This document shows positions 1 to 4,188 of a stretch of 8,466 nt of DNA, in pieces. Below the pieces are notes generated by a model, which made no database searches, had not been told where the DNA came from, and saw only the letters and a list, made by a program, of their open reading frames with translations. Numbering within the stretch: the first letter of the stretch is position 1; the number at the start of each line of letters is the position of its first letter. Source of the DNA: JAMOBE01 sp039908285 (lineage in GTDB: Bacteria > Pseudomonadota > Alphaproteobacteria > Rhodospirillales > Rhodospirillaceae); NCBI GenBank assembly GCA_039908285.1, contig JAMOBE010000126.1, positions 1 through 8,466 of the forward strand, read 5' to 3'. The translations under genes and the position numbers were made by a program.

Positions 1-116
1 TTTCATCATGGCCAGCGGTCACACGTACCGCGCAAACAGGCCGGATACATGACTGCACCCGACCAACGTTGCCCGCATCACGATTTTTTCCTTGCGTTCA
101 AGGGGCCGTCCATACA

Positions 117-159
117 TGACCTCAAAGATCTTCGCGGCGCGCGAAGAGTTTTGAGGTCA
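117..159. repeat. Long imperfect inverted repeat (20-nt arms, 3-nt loop)
   Basis: The left arm (117-136) and right arm (140-159) pair at 18 of 20 positions. The outer 10 bp (TGACCTCAAA / TTTGAGGTCA) and inner 8 bp (TCTTCGCG / CGCGAAGA) are perfect and are separated by a 2x2 internal mismatch, GA opposite GT. The loop is GCG. It begins 11 bp beyond the 3' end of the tRNA gene, so it could fold in the tRNA-Thr readthrough transcript and act in 3' trailer processing or termination. No T-run follows on either strand, so it is not a classical intrinsic terminator. It could also be a protein-binding dyad. Confidence 0.75.
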
Positions 160-170
160 GCGATAAAGGG

Positions 171-245
171 TGGTGCCCCCAGAAGGATTTGAACCCTCGA
201 CCTACCGCTTACAAGGCGGTTGCTCTACCACTGAGCTATAGGGGC
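171..245 (-). tRNA. tRNA-Thr (anticodon UGU), CCA encoded
   Basis: On the minus strand a complete 75-nt cloverleaf can be read. The acceptor stem is GCCCCTA/TGGGGGC. The D arm is GCTC-AGTGGTA-GAGC. The anticodon arm is ACCGC-CTTGTAA-GCGGT with anticodon TGT. The T arm is GAGGG-TTCGAAT-CCTTC, followed by discriminator A and an encoded CCA (plus-strand TGG at 171-173). UGU reads ACA and, by wobble, other ACN threonine codons. There is no sign of an integrated element at its 3' end: the terminal segment is not repeated elsewhere in the window. Confidence 0.97.
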
Positions 246-282
246 CACGGGTGGCCAGGATGCCTCGACGTCCACGGCGGGT

Positions 283-311
283 AGGGTATCGCTCCACACG
301 GTTTGACGCAA
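283..311 (-). promoter_or_regulatory. Candidate sigma-70 promoter for tRNA-Thr
   Basis: On the minus strand, TTGCGT (306-311) and TACCCT (283-288) are separated by exactly 17 nt, which places a start about 30 nt upstream of the mature tRNA 5' end at 245. Both boxes match the consensus at only half of their positions. An alternative -35, TTGACG (315-320), is better by sequence but too far from this -10. The assignment rests on spacing and position. Confidence 0.35.
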
Positions 312-320
312 GGCCGTCAA
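303..320. repeat. Dyad TTGACG-N6-CGTCAA upstream of tRNA-Thr
   Basis: A perfect 6-bp inverted repeat (303-308 and 315-320) overlaps the proposed -35 region of the tRNA promoter. Each half-site itself resembles a -35 box, so the symmetry could be an operator or two opposed -35 elements. No known regulator is assigned. Confidence 0.4.
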
Positions 321-348
321 CGCCCCCCCCGGGCCTCCCCCCGGGCAA

Positions 349-1599
349 TCATAGGCCAGCGGCGGGTTGCGCCGGTTGAGCGGTCTCCCGCAGCCTGCGG
401 GCCTGTTCGTACTTGTCCAGGGCATTGTTCATGGCGGCGCCGAACCAGGGCTGCGAGCCGCCCGGCGTTCCGGCGGCGGACGCGGCGCCGCGCGTCATCG
501 GGTGGTCGGAGGCCTGGGCGATGGCCTGGGCCTGCAGCAGCGAGGCCTGGTTCACACTATCGCCACGGGATGGCGTCACCGGGGCGCCTCGATTGGGCAC
601 CGGCCGGAAGCGGGGCTCGGTGTCGCGGCCGGGGAGCGGGCGCATGGGCTCGGGCGCACGGGCAAGCTGGATTGGCGGAGCCGACGCCAGCGAAGGGGCC
701 GGTGTCGCCGGGGGAGCCGCCAGGGGAGACGCCGGCGGAGTTCCATCGGCCCTGACCAGCGGCGGACGGGGGGTGAAGCCGAACAGCGGCCGCGTGGACG
801 CCGGATCGACCGCGGCGGCGGCCACCTGAACCGCCGGGGCGGCGGAGGCCGCCTGAACCGCCGGGGCGGCGGAGGCCGCCTGAACCGCCGGGGCGGCGGA
901 GGCCGCCTGAACCGCCGGAGCGGCGGAGGCCGCCTGAACCGCCGGGGCGGCGGCGGCCGTCTGCATCAGGGCGGGATCGCTCCACCCGTTCTGGACATTG
1001 AACGTTGCGCTGCCGATCCTGACCACCGGTTCGGGTTCGGGTTCGGGATCGGGATCGGACTCCGGCGCGTCGGGATCGACCCAGGGCTGGCCGGCGGCGG
1101 TCTGGAAGTGGCTGGGATCGTTCCAGCCGTCCTCTGTGCCAGCGATGGCGGTCTGCTGCTCGGGCTGGTCGGGATCATTCCACCCGCCCTCTGCGATCTG
1201 GGTCCCGTCGTCGGTCGGTTCGGACTCGTCCCGGAAGAACGCCATCACGTGCTCGCCGACATCCTTGCCGGTGTTGTCCTCGATGGCGACGTTGACGAAG
1301 GACGTCAGCAGACCGGGAAGACCGGCCCCGAACAGGGCGCCACCCGCCAGCTTGGCGACGTAGCCGATCTGGTCGCCGGTGAGTTCGCGGTAGATGGTGT
1401 TGACCACTGGGATGTGCTGCAGCGGATTGATGACGTCGAGAAGGTCCGTGAAGCCGAACTCGTTGTCACCCCATGGGTGTGCCTTGCCGCCTTCCGTTAC
1501 CGTGGCCGACTGGTCGTCACCGGTGGCGGCGACTCCCGGCTGGGGCGTGAGACGATTGTCGATCGGTCTTGGGCCGGCGGTGACGGAGGAAACGGTCAT
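349..1599 (-). CDS. Uncharacterised repeat-rich protein, 416 aa
   Basis: I do not recognise a named family. The ATG at 1597-1599 has a good Shine-Dalgarno (AGAGGTG, about 5 nt spacer). Residues about 42-122 form the only domain-like part: it begins HPWGDNEFGFTDLLDVINPL, continues through PVVNTIYRELTGD, and has a Gly-rich hydrophobic stretch at about 78-106. Downstream, a short motif W-(N/S/V)-D-P recurs around W140, W159, W173 and W206, partly followed by QTAA. An acidic D-P/E-P run lies at about 182-191. Residues about 215-259 are five nine-residue AAPAVQAAS-type repeats. A Pro/Ala-rich linker follows, and a more regular C-terminus contains PWFGAAMNNALDKYEQARRL. No signal peptide is visible. 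The gene stands alone, with a sigma-54-like promoter close upstream and the tRNA downstream. The layout suggests a structured head on a long disordered tail, perhaps a scaffold or surface-associated protein; this is a guess. Confidence 0.85.
   Translation of the reverse strand: MTVSSVTAGPRPIDNRLTPQPGVAATGDDQSATVTEGGKAHPWGDNEFGFTDLLDVINPLQHIPVVNTIYRELTGDQIGYVAKLAGGALFGAGLPGLLTSFVNVAIEDNTGKDVGEHVMAFFRDESEPTDDGTQIAEGGWNDPDQPEQQTAIAGTEDGWNDPSHFQTAAGQPWVDPDAPESDPDPEPEPEPVVRIGSATFNVQNGWSDPALMQTAAAAPAVQAASAAPAVQAASAAPAVQAASAAPAVQAASAAPAVQVAAAAVDPASTRPLFGFTPRPPLVRADGTPPASPLAAPPATPAPSLASAPPIQLARAPEPMRPLPGRDTEPRFRPVPNRGAPVTPSRGDSVNQASLLQAQAIAQASDHPMTRGAASAAGTPGGSQPWFGAAMNNALDKYEQARRLRETAQPAQPAAGL
821..955 (-). 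repeat. Five-unit 27-bp minisatellite inside the repeat-rich CDS
   Basis: Five contiguous 27-bp units lie at 821-847, 848-874, 875-901, 902-928 and 929-955. Units 2 and 3 are identical. Units 1, 4 and 5 each differ from them by one base (A at unit position 4, A at the second G of the GGGG run, and C at unit position 26). The period is a multiple of three, so each unit adds nine residues (Ala-Ala-Pro-Ala-Val-Gln-Ala-Ala-Ser type) without shifting the frame. The near-identity suggests recent expansion by slippage or unequal recombination. Confidence 0.95.
1029..1061 (-). repeat. Short hexamer repeat coding for an acidic Asp/Glu-Pro run
   Basis: GGTTCG-type hexamers drift into GGATCG-type hexamers on the plus strand. 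Read on the minus strand they encode alternating Asp-Pro and Glu-Pro dipeptides at about residues 182-191. This simple-sequence tract is separate from the 27-bp minisatellite in the same gene and probably acts as a stiff, extended spacer. Confidence 0.6.
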
Positions 1600-1628
1600 G
1601 GCGCACCTCTTGGTTCCACCTAGGCTGT

Positions 1629-1644
1629 TGCAAGCGGAATGCCA
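1629..1644 (-). promoter_or_regulatory. Candidate sigma-54 (RpoN) promoter, -24/-12
   Basis: The minus strand reads TGGCATTCCGCTTGCA. Against the sigma-54 consensus TGGCACG-N4-TTGCW, the TGGCA and TTGCA blocks match completely and the spacing is exact; only the two bases after TGGCA differ. A start about 12 nt downstream of the -12 GC would fall near 1618, giving a leader of about 19 nt that still contains the AGAGGTG ribosome binding site of the 349-1599 gene. I found no clear NtrC-type enhancer pair upstream. Confidence 0.55.
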
Positions 1645-1820
1645 GAACAGATTTCTTTGATTTCAATGCCTTATCTCCGGCGACGACCTCACCGGGCAGA
1701 ACGTGCCAGGCAATTTCTGCAGCACTCGGCGACTTTGGGGCAAAGAAGGTGGTGACATCCGCCGCCCGTCATTCCATCCTTCGGTCTATGACCTGGGACC
1801 ACGCTTGGACGGGAGGCGAC

Positions 1821-2207
1821 ATGGGGGATCAGAGCGAAGTCTATACGCGGACGACGCTGGCGTGCTTCGCCTGCGGGCGGACGCCGACGGTGGCGGAGTT
1901 TCTCGACGCGTGCCAGGATTTCCAGGACTATCTTCACGCCGGCGGGTTCGCCAGCGTGGTGCGCCATCGCTGTGCCTGCGGCGAGACGTCCGAGGTCCTG
2001 CCCGAGGGTGGGCGCATCCTCATGGGGTATGTCTACGCCACCTGCAGCGTCCAGTTCTGCCCGGTGAAGTATGCCGAGGTGCCGGGACTGGCCGTGCGTC
2101 GGGACGGTCCCACCCTGGTCCTGACTCACCAGGACCGGGAGTGGCGGTTGCCGCTCGGTCCGGCACCGGAGATCCGCGGCGGCGGGACCTGCGGCTGCGG
2201 CGGCTGA
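1821..2207 (+). CDS. Small cysteine-rich protein of unknown function, 128 aa
   Basis: The reading frame is open from 1749, but I place the start at ATG 1821 because GGGAGG precedes it by 4 nt; the in-frame 24 residues upstream have no such site. Nine cysteines lie in pairs typical of zinc or other metal ligands: C15-x2-C18, C51-x-C53, C75-x4-C80 and a terminal C124-x-C126 in a Gly-rich tail, plus a lone C31. The first two pairs resemble the two knuckles of a zinc ribbon (CFACG and CACGE). No membrane segment or signal peptide is visible. It lies in the same direction as rnhB and ccrM and before the palindromic element, so it may belong to that transcription unit. Function unknown; a small metal-binding or nucleic-acid-associated role is inference. 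Confidence 0.75.
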   Translation: MGDQSEVYTRTTLACFACGRTPTVAEFLDACQDFQDYLHAGGFASVVRHRCACGETSEVLPEGGRILMGYVYATCSVQFCPVKYAEVPGLAVRRDGPTLVLTHQDREWRLPLGPAPEIRGGGTCGCGG

Positions 2208-2281
2208 CCATGCTTCCCCACCCCCTCACCCCGGCCCTCTCCCCCTCAAGGGGGAGAGGGAGTGAAAGGTGCTGACCATGC
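2203..2281. mobile_element. Probable palindromic mini-element insertion with 11-bp flanking direct repeats
   Basis: GCTGACCATGC occurs at 2203-2213 and again at 2271-2281. Between the copies lies a C-rich segment ending in a perfect hairpin. The first copy contains the stop codon of the Cys-rich gene and the second contains the start codon of rnhB. Removing one repeat and the insert (68 bp) would leave TGACCATG, that is a stop, two bases and a start. The simplest reading is that a REP/MITE-like palindrome inserted at a tightly coupled gene junction and duplicated its target. No transposase is encoded here. A chance 11-bp repeat of the junction is possible but unlikely. Confidence 0.55.
2235..2260. 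repeat. Perfect 11-bp hairpin, dispersed-palindrome type
   Basis: CCCTCTCCCCC (2235-2245), loop TCAA, and GGGGGAGAGGG (2250-2260) form a perfect 11-bp stem. Together with the preceding CCCTCACCCCGG it resembles a palindromic intergenic repeat seen in many proteobacterial genomes (CCCTCACCC...CCCTCTCCCC...GGGGAGAGGG). It lies 17 bp before the rnhB start. No T-run follows, so it is not an intrinsic terminator. Confidence 0.85.
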
Positions 2282-2916
2282 CCGACTTTTCCCTGGAATC
2301 CCGGCTTCGCGGCGTCATCGCCGGCATCGACGAGGCCGGCCGGGGGCCCTGGGCCGGGCCGGTGGTGGCGGCCGCGGCGGTGCTGGACCGGGAGACCCTG
2401 CCGCCGCGGCTGCTGGCCGAGCTGGATGACTCAAAGCGCCTCTCGGCGGCTCGGCGGGAGGAGCTGTTCCTCGTCCTTGAGCAGTGCCCGACCATCGGTA
2501 TTGGTGTCGGCATCGCCGAGGTCGCCGACATCGACCGGCTCAACATCCTCGAGGCCACCATGGCCGCCATGGCCCGGGCGGTGGAGGCCCTGGGGCGGCC
2601 CATCGACCACGCGCTGGTGGATGGCAACCGGGCGCCGCGCCTTCCCTGTCCGGTGACCACCGTGGTGCGCGGCGACGGCCGGAGCCTGTCCATCGCCGCC
2701 GCCTCGATCGTGGCCAAGGTCACCCGCGACCGCGTGATGACCGAGCTGGCCAGCGCCTACCCCGGCTACGGATTCGAGACCAACATGGGCTATGGCACCG
2801 CCCAGCATCAGGCGGCCCTGGACCGGCTGGGGGTGACGCCGCATCACCGCCGTTCCTTCGCGCCGATCGCGTCGCGACTGCGGGAGCCGCAACTGCCCCT
2901 GTCGGCACACCACTGA
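2278..2916 (+). CDS. rnhB: Ribonuclease HII
   Basis: RNase HII cuts the RNA strand of RNA-DNA hybrids and 5' of single ribonucleotides embedded in DNA, starting ribonucleotide excision repair. The 212-residue product carries the family signature in order: GIDEAGRGPWAGPVVAAAAV at 16-35 with catalytic D18 and E19, LDDSKRLS at 49-56, LVDGN with D115, GDGRSLSIAAASIVAKVTRD at 132-151 with D133, and the C-terminal GYGFETNMGYGTAQHQAAL and HRRSF segments. All four acidic catalytic residues are present and length is normal. I chose ATG 2278 (AAAGG 8 nt upstream); an in-frame GTG at 2269 would add three residues. The gene lies behind the palindromic element, which may have separated it from a formerly closely spaced upstream gene, and 76 bp before ccrM. 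Confidence 0.96.
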   Translation: MPDFSLESRLRGVIAGIDEAGRGPWAGPVVAAAAVLDRETLPPRLLAELDDSKRLSAARREELFLVLEQCPTIGIGVGIAEVADIDRLNILEATMAAMARAVEALGRPIDHALVDGNRAPRLPCPVTTVVRGDGRSLSIAAASIVAKVTRDRVMTELASAYPGYGFETNMGYGTAQHQAALDRLGVTPHHRRSFAPIASRLREPQLPLSAHH

Positions 2917-2945
2917 TTGTGTCGAAAACTCGCGACGGACACAAT
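2916..2945. promoter_or_regulatory. Dyad ATTGTGTC-N14-GACACAAT upstream of ccrM
   Basis: A perfect 8-bp inverted repeat (2916-2923 and 2938-2945) starts on the last base of the rnhB stop codon and ends 12 bp before the proposed ccrM -35 box. There is no following T-run, so it does not look like an rnhB terminator. Position and symmetry suit an operator or activator site for ccrM, although an RNA hairpin at the rnhB 3' end is also possible. No regulator is assigned. Confidence 0.5.
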
Positions 2946-2957
2946 GGATACTTCCAC

Positions 2958-2986
2958 TTGACGGCGACTCGGCGCTCTTTCAAATT
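2958..2986 (+). promoter_or_regulatory. Candidate ccrM promoter with GANTC site in the spacer
   Basis: TTGACG (2958-2963), a 17-bp spacer and CAAATT (2981-2986) form a -35/-10 pair; the -10 matches only half of the consensus. A GACTC sequence (2966-2970), the CcrM recognition site GANTC, lies inside the spacer. The predicted start falls at or next to the ccrM ATG at 2993. In Caulobacter, GcrA-controlled promoters are known to carry GANTC between the -10 and -35, which fits methylation-dependent self-control here. Confidence 0.5.
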
Positions 2987-2992
2987 GCGCCC

Positions 2993-4078
2993 ATGAAAAC
3001 CAACTGCATCCTCGAGGGCGACTGCGTCGCCGTCATGAATGGTCTGCCCGAGAAATCGGTGGATCTGATCTTTGCCGACCCTCCCTACAATCTCCAGCTT
3101 GGCGGAGACCTGTTTCGCCCGGACAATAGTCGGGTGAACGGGGTGGATGACGCCTGGGACCGCTTTGCCGACTTCGCCGAGTACGACCGGTTCTCGCGGG
3201 CGTGGCTGAGGGCGGCGCGGCGGGTGCTGAAGGACGACGGCGCCCTGTGGGTGATCGGCAGCTACCACAACATTTTCCGCGTGGGAGCGCTGCTGCAGGA
3301 CGAGGGGTTCTGGATCCTGAACGACATCATCTGGCACAAGACCAATCCGATGCCGAACTTCCGGGGCACCCGCTTTACCAACGCGCACGAGACTCTGCTG
3401 TGGTGCTCGACCGGCCCGGATGCCAAGTATACGTTCAATTACCAGGCCATGAAGGAGCTGAACGACGGCGTGCAGATGCGTTCCGACTGGCACCTGCCGC
3501 TGTGCACCGGGTCGGAGCGGCTTAAAGACGGCAACGGCGACAAGGTCCACCCGACGCAGAAGCCCGAGGCGCTGCTCTACCGGGTGATCCAGTCCACGTC
3601 GAAGCCGGGGGACATCATCCTCGACCCCTTTTTCGGTACCGGCACCACGGGAGCGATGGCCAAGATGCTGGGGCGGCGCTACATCGGCATCGAGCGGGAC
3701 CGGGCCTATATCGGCGCCGCCCTCGACCGCCTGGCCGGGGTGCGGGAGGTGGAGGACAGCGCCGCCCTGACCACGCCCAACAAGCGGACCGAGCCGCGTG
3801 TGCCCTTCGGCTCGGTGGTGGAGCGGGGCTTCCTGCGGCCCGGAGCGCTGCTGTTCGATGCCGGACGGCGCTGGACGGCGCGGGTCCGCGCCGACGGCAC
3901 CATCATCTCGGCGGATTACCGTGGCTCCATCCACCAGGTGGGGGCGGCGGTGCAGGGGGCTCCGGCCTGCAACGGCTGGACGTTCTGGCATTTTGATGCC
4001 AACGGCAACACGGTGCCCATCGACGTGCTGCGGCAGAAGATTCGCACGGAGACGGTGGCGGCTGGGCGGGGGGTGTAA
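2993..4078 (+). CDS. ccrM: CcrM-type cell-cycle DNA adenine methyltransferase (GANTC)
   Basis: This enzyme transfers a methyl group from S-adenosylmethionine to N6 of adenine, in GANTC for CcrM orthologues. The 361-residue product (Caulobacter CcrM is 358) has the beta-class order: target-recognition and catalytic motif DPPYN at 29-33 first, then the AdoMet-binding motif LDPFFGTGTTG at 210-220, with HPTQKPEALLYRVI at 186-199 between. The extra C-terminal domain (about 270-349, RAMA-like, ending in NGWTFWHF at 327-334) is characteristic of CcrM and needed for DNA binding in that family. The ATG at 2993 has no Shine-Dalgarno in the preceding GCGCCC, consistent with a leaderless or near-leaderless message. 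It follows rnhB, a common neighbour in alphaproteobacteria. Target specificity is inferred from family membership. Confidence 0.95.
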   Translation: MKTNCILEGDCVAVMNGLPEKSVDLIFADPPYNLQLGGDLFRPDNSRVNGVDDAWDRFADFAEYDRFSRAWLRAARRVLKDDGALWVIGSYHNIFRVGALLQDEGFWILNDIIWHKTNPMPNFRGTRFTNAHETLLWCSTGPDAKYTFNYQAMKELNDGVQMRSDWHLPLCTGSERLKDGNGDKVHPTQKPEALLYRVIQSTSKPGDIILDPFFGTGTTGAMAKMLGRRYIGIERDRAYIGAALDRLAGVREVEDSAALTTPNKRTEPRVPFGSVVERGFLRPGALLFDAGRRWTARVRADGTIISADYRGSIHQVGAAVQGAPACNGWTFWHFDANGNTVPIDVLRQKIRTETVAAGRGV

Positions 4079-4113
4079 AGAAAGACAAGGTGAGATGGCC
4101 TGAGGCCCTCACA

Positions 4114-4151
4114 CTCCCCATTGATTTTCCAGGATGAAAAGTAATGGGGAG
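4114..4151. repeat. Imperfect hairpin between ccrM and rng
   Basis: The left arm (4114-4129) and right arm (4136-4151) pair at 14 of 16 positions. The outer 9 bp (CTCCCCATT / AATGGGGAG) and inner 5 bp (TTTTC / GAAAA) are separated by a 2x2 mismatch, GA opposite GT. The loop is CAGGAT. It has no T-run on either side. It probably helps end transcription or protects the 3' end of ccrM or rng mRNA. Confidence 0.7.
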
Positions 4152-4152
4152 C

Positions 4153-4184
4153 ACGAGGGGCCCCTCGTAATCTTTCTTTCTTTT
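4153..4184 (+). terminator. Rho-independent terminator for ccrM
   Basis: ACGAGGGGCCCCTCGT (4153-4168) is a perfect 16-bp palindrome that folds as a 6-bp stem with a GGCC tetraloop. It is followed after AA by a T-rich tract, TCTTTCTTTCTTTT (4171-4184). It lies 74 bp after the ccrM stop. On the minus strand the hairpin lacks a following T-run, so it should act mainly on ccrM. Confidence 0.7.
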
Positions 4185-4188
4185 CATC

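Noticed and set aside
1..116. Possible gene start (ATGATGAAA) on the minus strand running off the left edge, plus tiny ORFs of 14-19 codons
   Set aside because: No Shine-Dalgarno, and too little sequence is available to judge. A 9-bp repeat ATACATGAC (45-53, 112-120) was also seen but is short enough to be chance.
171..245. Integration site (att) at the tRNA-Thr 3' end
   Set aside because: No direct repeat of the tRNA 3' end and no integrase gene in the window.
325..346. CCCGGG-N6-CCCGGG dyad after the repeat-rich gene as a terminator
   Set aside because: Each half is itself palindromic and lies in a C-run; no T-tract follows on the minus strand.
1589..1615. EcfG-like GGAAC ... CGTT on the minus strand around the start of the 349-1599 gene
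   Set aside because: The spacing is 18 nt (expected 16-17) and the transcript would begin after the chosen start codon, losing it.
367..1623. Long plus-strand frame (418 codons) opposite the repeat-rich gene
   Set aside because: Arg/Gly-dominated translation with no domain-like part. The minus-strand frame has a Shine-Dalgarno, a promoter candidate and coherent composition, so this is a high-GC shadow.
1689..2129. Minus-strand frame opposite the Cys-rich gene
   Set aside because: No ribosome binding site or recognisable domain. The plus-strand frame has a good Shine-Dalgarno and patterned cysteines. It remains possible but unsupported.
2720..3991. Long minus-strand frame (423 codons) opposite ccrM
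   Set aside because: ccrM on the plus strand carries all methyltransferase motifs; the opposite frame is an antisense shadow with no recognisable features.
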